From positions 62,001-126,000 of the forward strand of contig NZ_JAVRHX010000003.1 of NCBI RefSeq assembly GCF_031846345.1: 64,000 nt of DNA. Reading direction: 5' to 3'. The notes beneath the pieces are model-generated. The model did not search any database, had not been told where the DNA came from, and was given only the letters and a program-made list of their open reading frames with translations. The number at the start of each line of letters is the position of its first letter. Positions within the stretch are counted from its first letter, which is position 1. The position numbers were made by a program, and so were the translations under genes. Positions 1 through 10,186 of the stretch are shown here, one piece after another. Source of the DNA: Glaciecola petra (GTDB lineage: Bacteria; Pseudomonadota; Gammaproteobacteria; Enterobacterales; Alteromonadaceae).

Positions 1-58
1 TTACACGCTAGAAAAAAAGAAGCGGGATTATACGAGAATTGACTAAAAAGCGCTAGGG

Positions 59-1345
59 TCAGTTACTAGCTGCCATATAATCAAGAGTCATATTTGTTAA
101 CAGTTTCACACCTAGCTTCATGCCTGAATCGTCAACATAAAACTCTGGCGTATGGTGCGCGGGTGATTCAGCTTCTGGAACATCAAGTGGCTTGCCTCCT
201 ATCCATAGATAGACGCCTGGCACTTGCTCTTGAAAAAATGAAAAATCCTCTGCTCCAGTTACCGCTTTAGAATTAATCACCTTGTCTTGCCCCGCCGTTC
301 TCACTAAAGTCGGTAACATTTGATCCATTAAGTCGTGATCATTGAAAGTGATAGGGTAATTATAGTCAAGTGGCAAGGTGACCTCTGCCGTGGCCCGCAT
401 ACTTTCGGCAATTAACTTGGCTTTGCGCGGCACAGCTTCGTACATATGTTCTCTTGCTGCTTTATTAAGTGTTCTGATGGTACCAACCAAAGTAACTTCC
501 GATGGAATGATATTTGACCGGTTTCCGCCATGAATTGACCCAACAGTAACAACGGCGGCATCATCTATCACTTTTATTTCTCGACTAACAACAGTTTGTA
601 GGCCCATTATTATTTGCGCGGCTGTAGTGATTGGATCAACGCTTTTCCATGGATATGCGCCATGCGCTTGTTTACCTTTAATAACAATTTTGAAGGGATC
701 CACAGCTGCCATTATGCCACCATGTTTATATCGTACGCTGCCAACGTCTGTATTGGCACTTATATGCAAACCAAAAATTACGTCAACGTCCGGATTTTTC
801 AACACGCCTTCTTTAACCATTATTTCCGCGCCACCTTTTTCACCTGCAGGAGCACCTTCTTCAGCTGGTTGAAAAATAAACTTGACCTTACCCCTTAATT
901 CATCTTTCATTTCGGTTAATATTGTAGCAGCACCCATTAACATGGCCACATGCGTATCGTGACCACAAGCATGCATAACAGGAACCGTGTTTCCCTCAAG
1001 TTCACCCGTTTGGGTTGACTTATAGGGTAAATCATTGACTTCTTTAACGGGTAAACCATCCATATCCGCTCTTAATGCAACTGTAGGCCCAGGCTTTCCC
1101 GAATCTAGCACGGCAACAACACCAGTAATGGCTATACCTGTTTGTACTTCCAACCCGAGCGCGCGCATATGTTTTTCAATATATTTCGCAGTTTCAAACT
1201 CTCTGTTGGATAATTCAGGATATTGATGTAAATGATGACGCCATTTAATCACCTGAGACTCTATATCAGCGGCTTTTTGCGCGATGGGATCATTGGCAAA
1301 TGAGGTAAAACTAATAGCCATCAAAAAAATAAATATTAAACGCAT
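59..1345 (-). CDS. Secreted M20-family metallo-amidohydrolase
   Basis: A 428-aa member of the M20 peptidase/amidohydrolase family (hippurate hydrolase/IAA-amino acid hydrolase type), which cleaves N-acyl amino acids or similar amides with a di-metal centre. A signal peptide is visible (hydrophobic residues 3-16, likely cleavage near FANDP), so it acts in the periplasm or outside. The metal-binding block MHACGHDTH lies at about residues 124-132 (C127, H129), and an FQPAEEGAP block with the catalytic Glu follows. The length is normal for the family. An AGGA-type ribosome site precedes the ATG. It stands alone, and the true substrate cannot be read from sequence. Confidence 0.9.
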   Translation of the reverse strand: MRLIFIFLMAISFTSFANDPIAQKAADIESQVIKWRHHLHQYPELSNREFETAKYIEKHMRALGLEVQTGIAITGVVAVLDSGKPGPTVALRADMDGLPVKEVNDLPYKSTQTGELEGNTVPVMHACGHDTHVAMLMGAATILTEMKDELRGKVKFIFQPAEEGAPAGEKGGAEIMVKEGVLKNPDVDVIFGLHISANTDVGSVRYKHGGIMAAVDPFKIVIKGKQAHGAYPWKSVDPITTAAQIIMGLQTVVSREIKVIDDAAVVTVGSIHGGNRSNIIPSEVTLVGTIRTLNKAAREHMYEAVPRKAKLIAESMRATAEVTLPLDYNYPITFNDHDLMDQMLPTLVRTAGQDKVINSKAVTGAEDFSFFQEQVPGVYLWIGGKPLDVPEAESPAHHTPEFYVDDSGMKLGVKLLTNMTLDYMAASN

Positions 1346-1531
1346 AGACCTGTCCTTTTTGTTGTTTTTAGACCTAAGACAATTTCATAGGCATCAGATA
1401 AACCTGCCCAAACGGCCTATAAATATAGATCAGATAAGAAGATTAAGCCAATCTATACGGTAAGGCTAAATTTTTCAAGACGACTTTTTATGCTTAATTA
1501 TCTGAGCTTTTCTTTAGAAGGGCTTTTCCCC

Positions 1532-3175
1532 TTAGTGAGTGTTTTGACTCACACAATTACGACCACGATTTTTTGACAAGTACAAGAGTTTGTCGACTTC
1601 TTCGATAATGTTGCCAACGCCTAATTTAGCATCGCCGGTAGTACTGAAGCAGCCAATACTCACTGTAACAGTGGAATGTACAGTCGAGTTTTCATGAATA
1701 ATCTTTGCATCAGATACCGCCTTGAGAATCTCGTCAGCTATCTTTCGCGCTCCTGCCGGGTCGGTGTTGGGTAAAATACAAATAAACTCTTCACCACCGT
1801 ATCGGGCAATAAAATCGGTTGGCCGAGACATAACTGTTTTTAATATTGTAGCGATTTTGCGTAAACACCGGTCACCCGATGAATGGCCATATAAATCATT
1901 GTATTTTTTGAAAAAATCGACATCAATCATTAAGACTGAAAAATCGCTATTAGTGAGCTTTGCACTGCTCCACTCTAATGTTATTTTTTGATCAAACCAA
2001 CGCCTATTTGCTAAAGTAGTAAGGCTATCTTGCAAAGATATATCAACGAGTTTTTTGTTTTTGGCCTGTTCTTTTTTAATGCGTTTCATCATGTCATTAA
2101 TGCTGAGGGCAAGCTGATTAAGCTCATCATTCCCAGATATCTTAATTGCTACATTCTGAACATCACCATTCGCTTTTATTTGTTCGAGTAGGCTAGCAAA
2201 ACGGTCCACTATTAATGCTTTACCTCCAGACCTTAGACACGCATAAACAAAAACCATGACCCAAAGCGCAACTAAAAGCATGATCCAAAGCAAATTAGAC
2301 TTTGTATTTTCTAACAAAGAATTATTAAACTCTATCAGTAGAAATGCTTTTAAACCTACTTCATCGTATGACTGCATTAGAATGGGAGCAATATATGCGT
2401 TGTGCGGTATTTCCACGTCTATGCCATTGTATAAATTTCGCGCGATTTTTTCGTCTATCTTTGTGCCTTGCTTAAACAAAGACCATTGATCCACTTGGCT
2501 GACAATAAAGACATCCACTTCATTGATAGTTTTATATTTACCTGCTAATTTTTGTATGTAGTCTCCAAACAAATAATCAGCAATTTCATCGTTTTTACCC
2601 TTATCAAATCGGCTTTTGATATCTAAGTCGCCATTCACAATGATGTTAGAACCAGGATGGCTGTAATAGGCATATTTTTTAAGATCCCCTGTCTCTGTCG
2701 ACAACGAGACACGATGGGTAAAAAACTCACCGTTATTCATCAGTCTTTCCAAATTGGCTGTATAATTATCGCTATAGCCTTTCATATCTATGCCAATTTC
2801 AGGCAGGTACGTGCTATCGAATACCACCAAGTCTGTGTTAATCAGGTGGACATCAGACAATTGATGTTTAGTACGTAATTGCCTTAACAATTCATTAGAT
2901 ATGTCTATCTTGTTTGGGGCTGCTGCAAATAGATCTTTTGCCAAATTGCGGAGAGATATTTGAAGCTCATCAGCCCATTTTTCTTCGACTACGGCGAGAA
3001 TACGGTCAAATACTTCAATATCTTGTTTGATAGTGACAATCGCTGCTTGGCGTTGTTCTTTATCTCGCGCGGCTAAATAGTTATCTAGCACCCATATGGC
3101 AGCAGAAAATGCGACAAAGGCCGAAAAAAAGGCCGTTATCGCAATAAATATATTTATTTTGTGTTTTAGTAGCAT
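1532..3175 (-). CDS. Membrane-bound diguanylate cyclase (GGDEF) with periplasmic sensor domain
   Basis: A 547-aa protein. TM1 spans about residues 9-31, a roughly 260-residue extracytoplasmic sensor region follows, then TM2 (about 295-315), a HAMP-like linker and a C-terminal GGDEF domain. The active-site signature GGEEF is at 460-464, and an intact I-site RxxD (RPTD) lies exactly five residues upstream, so an active, product-inhibited cyclase making c-di-GMP from two GTP is expected. The sensor region is not one I can name; it is CHASE4/dCache-like in size only. No clear Shine-Dalgarno is seen before the ATG. Confidence 0.9.
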   Translation of the reverse strand: MLLKHKINIFIAITAFFSAFVAFSAAIWVLDNYLAARDKEQRQAAIVTIKQDIEVFDRILAVVEEKWADELQISLRNLAKDLFAAAPNKIDISNELLRQLRTKHQLSDVHLINTDLVVFDSTYLPEIGIDMKGYSDNYTANLERLMNNGEFFTHRVSLSTETGDLKKYAYYSHPGSNIIVNGDLDIKSRFDKGKNDEIADYLFGDYIQKLAGKYKTINEVDVFIVSQVDQWSLFKQGTKIDEKIARNLYNGIDVEIPHNAYIAPILMQSYDEVGLKAFLLIEFNNSLLENTKSNLLWIMLLVALWVMVFVYACLRSGGKALIVDRFASLLEQIKANGDVQNVAIKISGNDELNQLALSINDMMKRIKKEQAKNKKLVDISLQDSLTTLANRRWFDQKITLEWSSAKLTNSDFSVLMIDVDFFKKYNDLYGHSSGDRCLRKIATILKTVMSRPTDFIARYGGEEFICILPNTDPAGARKIADEILKAVSDAKIIHENSTVHSTVTVSIGCFSTTGDAKLGVGNIIEEVDKLLYLSKNRGRNCVSQNTH

Positions 3176-3285
3176 ATCTTAACTATAGTGTGTTTTGACA
3201 TTGATTGCTGTTTATTACAACAAAAGCTCAATAAATCGAAAGTAAGATATGTTTTCTACAATTAAAACACTACAACAAAAGCGCT

Positions 3286-4404
3286 CTAAGCAGATTCTTT
3301 ATCAACTAGTTTGTCTGATTCATCGGGTTTTCCTCTCCACCATGCCGCCAAGGACGAACCCGTTATATTCATCATAGGTCCAAATACTGCAGGTGCAAGC
3401 CCCATACTCGCTACTTTGCCCATCTCAAGTGCTATACCTGAAGCTAAACCTGAATTTTGCATGCCAACCTCAAAGGCAATGGTACGACATGACGCGTCAT
3501 CCATACGCGCCAGTTTGGCCCCCCAATAACCTAATAAATACCCACAAAGGTTATGGAGTAACACTACAGCCACTAAAATTAGACCAATACTCAACAGGCT
3601 ATCTCTGCCTGCAGCAGTAATTATAGTAATAATCACTGCAATACCAATCATTGATACTTTGGGCATAAGCGCATCAATAATTGGGAATTTACCATGCAAT
3701 AAACGATTAAAAATTAAGCCTGCTATAATGGGGAGCAACACAATTTTACTAATACTTAAAAACATAGCCATTGCATCAATCGGAACAAATTGGTCAGCTA
3801 AAACCGACATATACAAAGGTGTTAAAAAAGGTGCCAACATGGTAGATACAGCCGTTAATGAAAGTGACAAGGCCAAATTAGCACCCGAAATATAAGCCAT
3901 AACATTTGACGCTAAACCACTTGGCGAACAACCGACCAAAATAATGCCAGCAGCAATTTCTGGCGGAAGTCCTGAACTTACAGCCAGACCAAATCCGACG
4001 ATTGGCATAATCGTAAATTGGAGTGCCAACCCAATAAATACCCCTTTTGGCATTTTGGCTACTTGCACAAAATCTTGCAGGCTCATGGATGTGCCCATAC
4101 CAAACATAATGATCATAAGTAAAGGGACTATTAAACCTTTAAACTCAAACTCCCCTACACCAATAAATATATTCGGATAATACAAAGATGCGGCAACTGC
4201 TGCAAAAATAACAAAGGTAAATGCAAATCCTGAAAAGTGCGTTGTACTTCTTAAAAAGAGTACCAAGGCTAAGAAAAAAGCAATAACAAATGGGCCGCTT
4301 ATCTCCCACTGTCCTAACACCATGAGTACTGCGCTTGTCAGCCCCAAAAGCCCCGCCAATATTGGTAATAGTTTAGTTATCTTAGTATTAACATGTAAAG
4401 TCAT
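3286..4404 (-). CDS. Bile acid:sodium symporter family (BASS) transporter
   Basis: A 372-aa polytopic inner-membrane protein with about nine or ten hydrophobic segments. The BASS-family signature VGCSPSGLASNVMAYISG followed by LSLTAVSTMLAPFLTPL is clear, as is the late NSGLASGIAL helix. Such carriers use sodium to import organic anions; the substrate here is unknown. An upstream in-frame start at 4455 would add 17 residues (beginning MLMLCYSL), but I chose the ATG at 4404 because the family core starts there; the ribosome site (GGGA, about 14 bases off) is weak. It is convergent with nothing and is divergent from the protease at 4539. Confidence 0.85.
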   Translation of the reverse strand: MTLHVNTKITKLLPILAGLLGLTSAVLMVLGQWEISGPFVIAFFLALVLFLRSTTHFSGFAFTFVIFAAVAASLYYPNIFIGVGEFEFKGLIVPLLMIIMFGMGTSMSLQDFVQVAKMPKGVFIGLALQFTIMPIVGFGLAVSSGLPPEIAAGIILVGCSPSGLASNVMAYISGANLALSLSLTAVSTMLAPFLTPLYMSVLADQFVPIDAMAMFLSISKIVLLPIIAGLIFNRLLHGKFPIIDALMPKVSMIGIAVIITIITAAGRDSLLSIGLILVAVVLLHNLCGYLLGYWGAKLARMDDASCRTIAFEVGMQNSGLASGIALEMGKVASMGLAPAVFGPMMNITGSSLAAWWRGKPDESDKLVDKESA

Positions 4405-4538
4405 AGTATGCTTAATTATTTCCCATTTAGTAAGAGAATAGCAAAGCATTAACAAACTTGTTATTCAATTTTTTTAGATTATGTTAGTTTATGATTAGTG
4501 AAATATTCTCCGCTCCACTATATATACTGAGGCCTAAT

Positions 4539-7500
4539 ATGAACCGGTTTTTCTTTTATTGTTTTTTTATCACTTTTTTGCTGTTTATTGGGTTTGCAAG
4601 CAACTCTAAAGAAAGTGCGTATTTCAGAGCGCCAAACATTCATGGTGAAAAACTCATATTCACCTCTCAAGGTGATTTATGGATGACAACCATTAATTCC
4701 AATCAAGCGGCAAAACGTCTTACCAGTCACCCCAATATTGAATTAGGAGCGCGTTTTTCGACAAACGGCAGCAAAATTGCTTTCATAGCAAGCTATCATA
4801 ATATGCCTGCAGTATATGTAATGCCAACATCCGGCGGTATTGCCAAGCGCGTGACATTTGAAAATGCCAGAACTAAGCTTCATAGCTGGCTTGATTCAGA
4901 CACCCTACTTTTTAGTACCATGACAGAATTGGGCATGCACAACAGTTGGGAGTTAAGAACTGTCGATGTCAATACACTGGTGCAAAACATTTTACCCCTT
5001 TCAGACGCCATTGAAGGCAGTGTAGACACATCAAGTAATACTCTACTATTTGTTCAACATGGTTTACAAGTATCTACTGATAACGCTAACCATTACAAAG
5101 GCGGTGCAGCAGGCGAATTATGGGCATTTAATTTAAAAGAAAAAAATGAAGCCCGACCGCTTACAGAAAACTTTGAAGGCTCAGCTCATACACCTATGTT
5201 TTATAAGGGTCGTGTGTTTTTTGTTAGTAACGAAAGCGGAATAGATAACATTTGGTCGATGACTATTGAGGGTGATGAATTAATACAACACACTAAATAC
5301 AAAGATTGGCCGGTGCGTAAAGCTAGTATACACAATAACCGTATTGCCTTTCAGCATGGTGCTGACATCAAAATTTACGATGTAAATAATGGCACAACAA
5401 TAATGCCAAATATTACTTTGCAGTCTGACTTTGTAGACAGCCGAACGCGTTACCTTAAAAATCCTTTAAACTATTTTGAGCATGTAAGCGTGGGAAATAG
5501 CAACAACAAAACCGTGATCACTGCTCGTGGAAGAATTGCTATTGCAGGTACTGACGAGTCTCGTATTGTGAATGTTGAAAGTGACGCAAGCGCTAGAGCC
5601 CGCAATGCGATTTTAAGTAAAGACCAAAAGTATGTCTATGCCGTCAGCGATATTAGCGGTGATTATGAAATATGGCAGTTTGACGCCAGCGGAAAATCTA
5701 GTGCAAAACAACTGACAAAAGGCAGTACTGGGTTGAAAAGAGGTTTGTGGCTATCGCCCAACGGCAAACAATTAGCCTATAGTGAACAGTCAGGTAAACT
5801 TTGGCTTTTAGATCTAGACAGCTTAGCAAGCACCTTAGTCATTGATAACTTGTCGTGGGGTGTTAGTGGATTGGTTTTTTCAAGCGACAGCCGCTATCTA
5901 AGTTTCAATTATTCTGCAGTCAACGTAGACCGCTCTCAAATTGCACTTGTTGATATAGCGAAAAACCAAACAAAATTACTTACCTCTGATAAATATCGCT
6001 CGTACTCACCGGCCTTTAGCCACGACATGCAATGGTTGTATTTTTTATCCGAGCGATCATTTACAGCAAACCCAGGATACCCTTGGGGAGATCGCAATAT
6101 GGGGCCCGCTTTTGATAAACGCACTCAGCTTTTTGCCGTTGCCTTACAAGATGACGCTAAATTCCCTTTTGCACCTAACACTGAGTTAACTACAAATAAT
6201 GATGAAGAATCATCCGAAAAAGATAACAACGAGAAAGACAATAAAGAAGAGATTGAAATAAACCTCGAGAAAAATTTCGATGATTTATGGCAAGTCGATA
6301 TTCCTGCTGGTAATTATGTGCGTTTGTTAGCGAGTGAGTCGACACTTTATTTGCTAGCAGATGAAGAACTCTATGCATTAGCGTTTAAAAATGACATCGA
6401 CCTAAAAAGCCTGACCAAGGGTGTCACTGATATACAATTGTCGAGCGACAGCAAAACGCTGCTGGTACAAAAAGGTAGACGCGCTGGCACTTCATTTACG
6501 GTAGTACCAGCAAAACCTAGCTTTCCAAAAGATGCGTCTAATCTAAAAGTAAAAACTAGCGCATGGCAACTTACTATAGATCCGAAAATAGAGTGGCAAC
6601 AAATATTTAGAGACGCTTGGTTAATGCATAGAGACGGCTTATTTGATGCCAACATGCGTGGCATTGATTGGTCAGCCACCAAACAAAAATATATGCCCCT
6701 TTTGGCACGCGTTAATGAGCGTTCAGAGCTTAATGATATTTTTGAACAAATGATGGGTGAACTCAATGCTTTGCATTCCCAAGTAAGGGGAGGCGAAATC
6801 AATGACGACCCGAATGCACCAAATGCGAGTACCTTAGGAGCTAGTTTTTCTAGCACAAAGGCCGGCGTTCAAATAAATCGAATTTACGCCAGCGACCCCG
6901 AATTATTAAGCCAAGCTTCGCCTCTTGCTCAACCAGGCGTAAACGCTCAAAATGGCGATATTATAGCTGCCATAAATGGACAAAAAATAACGACCTTAAG
7001 CCACCTGTATACAGCACTTTTAAATCAAAGTGGGCAACAAGTGCTGCTCGATTTAGTGAGAGGCAAGGAAAAGCTCCAAACAGTGGTTGTGCCAGCCAAC
7101 GCTTTTAGAGATTTGCGATATAGATATCAAGATTGGGTAGTGAGAAATGCTTCAAAAGTAGAAGAGACTAATCAAGATATTGGCTATCTGCATTTATATG
7201 CAATGGGGGGTAACGATCTTGCTAACTTTGCTCGTGAATTTTACGCTCAATATAAAAAACCAGGCTTAATCATAGATGTGAGACGCAATCGAGGCGGTAA
7301 TATTGATAGCGTTATAATAGAAAAATTATTACGCAGAGCATGGTCATTTTGGCAGTATCCAAATGGTGATAAAGGCACCAATATGCAAGGTGCTTTCCGG
7401 GGTCACTTGGTCGTATTAGCTGACCAATTTACCTACTCCGATGGCGAAACGTTTACCGCGGGTATAAAAGCACTTGATTTAGGGACCGTAATTGGCAAAC

Positions 7501-7808
7501 AAACCGCGGGCGCGGGTGTTTGGTTAAGCGGTGGCAATCAGGTAAGCGACCGTGGCATAGCAAGAGTAGCCCAATTTCCGGTTTATTCCATGGACGGACG
7601 TTGGTTAACCGAAGGGCGAGGTATTTCACCTGATATTGAGGTCACTAATTTACCCCACGCTACGTTCAAAGGGCAAGATGCACAGCTGGCAGCCGCCATC
7701 GCATACCTTGAAGAAAAAATGAAAACTGACCCTATTCCTGAATTCAATAGCTTGCCATTTGGACCGGTAGAACAAGCCGCCGATGATATATTGCCTAATG
7801 GTCGCTAA
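4539..7808 (+). CDS. Tricorn-like S41 serine protease with beta-propeller and PDZ domains, exported
   Basis: A 1089-aa tricorn-protease homologue. Order: an N-terminal hydrophobic export signal (about residues 3-22), two WD40/PD40-like beta-propeller regions with repeated L.S.DG/SPNGK units (to about 650), a charged Asn/Glu/Lys-rich linker (about 560-590), a C1-type helical domain, PDZ (about 780-860) and the S41 protease core. The likely nucleophile is S967 in the TYSDGETF block. The family degrades peptides from the cytosol or periplasm; the signal suggests a periplasmic role. The start at 4539 is preferred over the in-frame ATG at 4491 because GAGG lies just upstream and the signal peptide then starts properly. 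Confidence 0.88.
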   Translation: MNRFFFYCFFITFLLFIGFASNSKESAYFRAPNIHGEKLIFTSQGDLWMTTINSNQAAKRLTSHPNIELGARFSTNGSKIAFIASYHNMPAVYVMPTSGGIAKRVTFENARTKLHSWLDSDTLLFSTMTELGMHNSWELRTVDVNTLVQNILPLSDAIEGSVDTSSNTLLFVQHGLQVSTDNANHYKGGAAGELWAFNLKEKNEARPLTENFEGSAHTPMFYKGRVFFVSNESGIDNIWSMTIEGDELIQHTKYKDWPVRKASIHNNRIAFQHGADIKIYDVNNGTTIMPNITLQSDFVDSRTRYLKNPLNYFEHVSVGNSNNKTVITARGRIAIAGTDESRIVNVESDASARARNAILSKDQKYVYAVSDISGDYEIWQFDASGKSSAKQLTKGSTGLKRGLWLSPNGKQLAYSEQSGKLWLLDLDSLASTLVIDNLSWGVSGLVFSSDSRYLSFNYSAVNVDRSQIALVDIAKNQTKLLTSDKYRSYSPAFSHDMQWLYFLSERSFTANPGYPWGDRNMGPAFDKRTQLFAVALQDDAKFPFAPNTELTTNNDEESSEKDNNEKDNKEEIEINLEKNFDDLWQVDIPAGNYVRLLASESTLYLLADEELYALAFKNDIDLKSLTKGVTDIQLSSDSKTLLVQKGRRAGTSFTVVPAKPSFPKDASNLKVKTSAWQLTIDPKIEWQQIFRDAWLMHRDGLFDANMRGIDWSATKQKYMPLLARVNERSELNDIFEQMMGELNALHSQVRGGEINDDPNAPNASTLGASFSSTKAGVQINRIYASDPELLSQASPLAQPGVNAQNGDIIAAINGQKITTLSHLYTALLNQSGQQVLLDLVRGKEKLQTVVVPANAFRDLRYRYQDWVVRNASKVEETNQDIGYLHLYAMGGNDLANFAREFYAQYKKPGLIIDVRRNRGGNIDSVIIEKLLRRAWSFWQYPNGDKGTNMQGAFRGHLVVLADQFTYSDGETFTAGIKALDLGTVIGKQTAGAGVWLSGGNQVSDRGIARVAQFPVYSMDGRWLTEGRGISPDIEVTNLPHATFKGQDAQLAAAIAYLEEKMKTDPIPEFNSLPFGPVEQAADDILPNGR

Positions 7809-7849
7809 TCATCGTTAAAAAGCTAGCGATTCACACAATTAGCCTCATA

Positions 7850-8908
7850 ATGGTACTGGTGATATTACTTTATTTGATATCACCAGTACGGCCTATTAAT
7901 TGGCAAACCGATCCTATGCAGGATTTAAATGGTGACTTTACTCAAAATACCCTGTTAAACAATGCCCATGTTTTATATCGGCAATCTATAAAGGCCCCAG
8001 AAGACGTCGTGGTTAGCCCCGACGGCAAGGTATACACTGGTTTAGCCAACGGTGACATAGTCCGTATTGATATAAGTCGTATGGATATGAGCCTTTCGGA
8101 TAGAAAGCAAAATGATATAACCAGTGCCGAAATCATCGCTAACACAAACGGCCGCCCCCTCGGTTTAAAATTCGATAAGCGCGGCAATCTGATAATCGCA
8201 GATGCTCTCAAAGGGTTAATAAAACTCTCGCCAAACGGAAATATCACAGTATTAGCAAGCCAATTTGAAGGCCAAGACATGCTCTTAGTCGATTATGTCG
8301 ATATAGCTAAAAGCGGTGATATTTATTTTTCTGATGCAAGCACTCGATTCAAGCTCGAAACGCACCTTCTAGATTTTATTGAAGCAAGCTCAACCGGCAG
8401 GATCCTTAAATACTCTGCCGATACGAAACAAGTAAGTTTAGTAGTAGATAATTTATTTTTTGCCAATGGTCTCGCTTTGGGGCCTAACGACGAATATATG
8501 ATTATTGCCGAAACGGGCAGAGCAAGATTGCTCAAACATTACCTAAAAGGCTCGAAATCTGGCGAAACAGAGGTGTTTATTGATAGTTTACCCGCTATGC
8601 CCGACAATATTAGCTACAATGGCAAAGATAAGTTTTGGGTAGGTTTAGTGACCATGCGAGATTGGCGAATAGAATCACTCTCTGAGTGGCCTGTTGTACG
8701 CAGAATTATAGGAGCATTCCCCACCAAAATGTTTGCTCCAACAGACGGTTATGGTTTTGTCATTAGCGTTAATACTCAAGGCGAGGTCGTAAATAACTTA
8801 CAAACTCCCGCCAAATACACACTAATCACAAGCGCAGTAGAACACGATGGAAAACTCATCATGGGCTCTCTTACTAATAGCGGCATCGCGGTTTATGATT
8901 TACCGTAA
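7850..8908 (+). CDS. SMP-30/gluconolactonase/strictosidine-synthase-like beta-propeller protein, membrane-anchored
   Basis: A 352-aa six-bladed beta-propeller of the SMP-30/LRE or strictosidine synthase-like group; relatives hydrolyse lactones or esters, but the activity is not predictable here. Seen: an N-terminal hydrophobic anchor (about residues 1-13), then PDGKVYTGLANGDIVRI and FANGLALGPND blocks typical of the fold. It begins 41 bases after the tricorn protease stop on the same strand, so an operon is likely. Oddity: no Shine-Dalgarno precedes ATG 7850, and the reading frame stays open for another 17 codons upstream with a plausible signal-anchor sequence but no ATG/GTG/TTG, so the start is uncertain. 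Confidence 0.75.
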   Translation: MVLVILLYLISPVRPINWQTDPMQDLNGDFTQNTLLNNAHVLYRQSIKAPEDVVVSPDGKVYTGLANGDIVRIDISRMDMSLSDRKQNDITSAEIIANTNGRPLGLKFDKRGNLIIADALKGLIKLSPNGNITVLASQFEGQDMLLVDYVDIAKSGDIYFSDASTRFKLETHLLDFIEASSTGRILKYSADTKQVSLVVDNLFFANGLALGPNDEYMIIAETGRARLLKHYLKGSKSGETEVFIDSLPAMPDNISYNGKDKFWVGLVTMRDWRIESLSEWPVVRRIIGAFPTKMFAPTDGYGFVISVNTQGEVVNNLQTPAKYTLITSAVEHDGKLIMGSLTNSGIAVYDLP

Positions 8909-8920
8909 TGCCCAGTTCGA

Positions 8921-10186
8921 TTAACCCTTTTGACGCTTCATCGAATCGAAGAATTCGTCATTGGTTTTGGTCATCGACAAGCGACTGATCATAAACTCCA
9001 TTGAATCGATTTCTGACATTTCATGGACAATTTTACGCAATATCCACATTTTTTGCAGTTCATCTTTTGAAGTGAGTAACTCTTCGCGGCGTGTGCCAGA
9101 ACGATTGATATCAATAGCTGGGAATACACGTTTTTCAGCAATTTTACGATTAAGGTGCAGTTCCATATTACCTGTCCCTTTAAATTCTTCGTAAATAACC
9201 TCGTCCATTTTAGAACCCGTATCAATAAGTGCTGTAGCAATAATCGTTAAACTACCGCCCTCTTCAACGTTTCTTGCAGCACCGAAGAAGCGCTTAGGTT
9301 TATGCAATGCATTGGCATCTACACCACCTGTTAACACTTTACCAGATGATGGAATAACAGTATTGTATGCGCGAGCTAAACGGGTAATAGAGTCTAGCAA
9401 AATAACCACGTCTTTTTTATGCTCGACCAAACGTTTAGCCTTTTCGATAACCATTTCAGCTACTTGTACGTGGCGACTTGCTGGCTCATCAAAGGTCGAC
9501 GCAACAACTTCTCCTTGCACCAAGCGTTGCATTTCGGTTACTTCTTCTGGGCGTTCATCGATTAGTAAAACAATCAGTAAACATTCTGGATGGTTAGCTG
9601 CAATAGATTGCGCTATATTTTGCAATAAGAGTGTTTTACCTGCTTTAGGTGGCGCTACAATCAAACCACGTTGTCCGCAACCTATAGGAGATGCCAAGTC
9701 TAATACGCGTGCAGTAATATCTTCTGTACTGCCATTACCGCGCTCCATACGCAAACGATCATTTGCATGCAGAGGGGTTAAGTTTTCAAATAAAATTTTA
9801 TTACGCGAATTTTCAGGTTTATCAAAGTTAACTTCTCTGATTTTCAATAAGGCAAAATAGCGTTCGCTATCTTTTGGTGGTCTTATTTTTCCGGCTATTG
9901 TGTCGCCTGTGCGTAAATTGAAGCGTCTTATTTGACTAGGCGAAACATAAATATCGTCAGGCCCTGCTAAGTACGAAGAATCTCCCGACCTTAAAAACCC
10001 AAATCCATCTTGGAGGATTTCTAATACACCGTCTCCGAAAATATCTTCTCCGCCTTTGGCGTGAGATTTAAGTATTGAGAAAATGATGTCTTGTTTACGT
10101 GCTCTGGCTAAGTTTTCTAAGCCCATAGACTCGGCTAAAGCTACCAGTTCGCTTATAGGTTTACTTTTAAGATCAGTTAAATTCAT
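8921..10186 (-). CDS. rho: Transcription termination factor Rho
   Basis: A 421-aa hexameric RNA-dependent ATPase that ends untranslated transcripts. The N-terminal Rho helix-loop domain (residues 1-47), the cold-shock-like RNA-binding domain (about 50-125, with DGFGFLR) and the RecA-like ATPase are present. The P-loop APPKAGKT includes K184; VLLIDERPEEVTEM and the Q/R-loop regions follow. Length matches E. coli Rho (419). It is convergent with the SMP-30-like gene, only 12 bases apart, leaving no room for a separate terminator. The rho/trxA/rhlB neighbourhood is conserved in gammaproteobacteria. Confidence 0.98.
   Translation of the reverse strand: MNLTDLKSKPISELVALAESMGLENLARARKQDIIFSILKSHAKGGEDIFGDGVLEILQDGFGFLRSGDSSYLAGPDDIYVSPSQIRRFNLRTGDTIAGKIRPPKDSERYFALLKIREVNFDKPENSRNKILFENLTPLHANDRLRMERGNGSTEDITARVLDLASPIGCGQRGLIVAPPKAGKTLLLQNIAQSIAANHPECLLIVLLIDERPEEVTEMQRLVQGEVVASTFDEPASRHVQVAEMVIEKAKRLVEHKKDVVILLDSITRLARAYNTVIPSSGKVLTGGVDANALHKPKRFFGAARNVEEGGSLTIIATALIDTGSKMDEVIYEEFKGTGNMELHLNRKIAEKRVFPAIDINRSGTRREELLTSKDELQKMWILRKIVHEMSEIDSMEFMISRLSMTKTNDEFFDSMKRQKG

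Noticed and set aside
6371..6856. A 161-codon ORF antisense to the tricorn protease
   Set aside because: It lies wholly within a well-supported gene, has no ribosome site or domain, and reflects codon bias of the sense strand.
9312..9860. A 182-codon ORF antisense to rho
   Set aside because: Fully inside rho, no recognisable protein.
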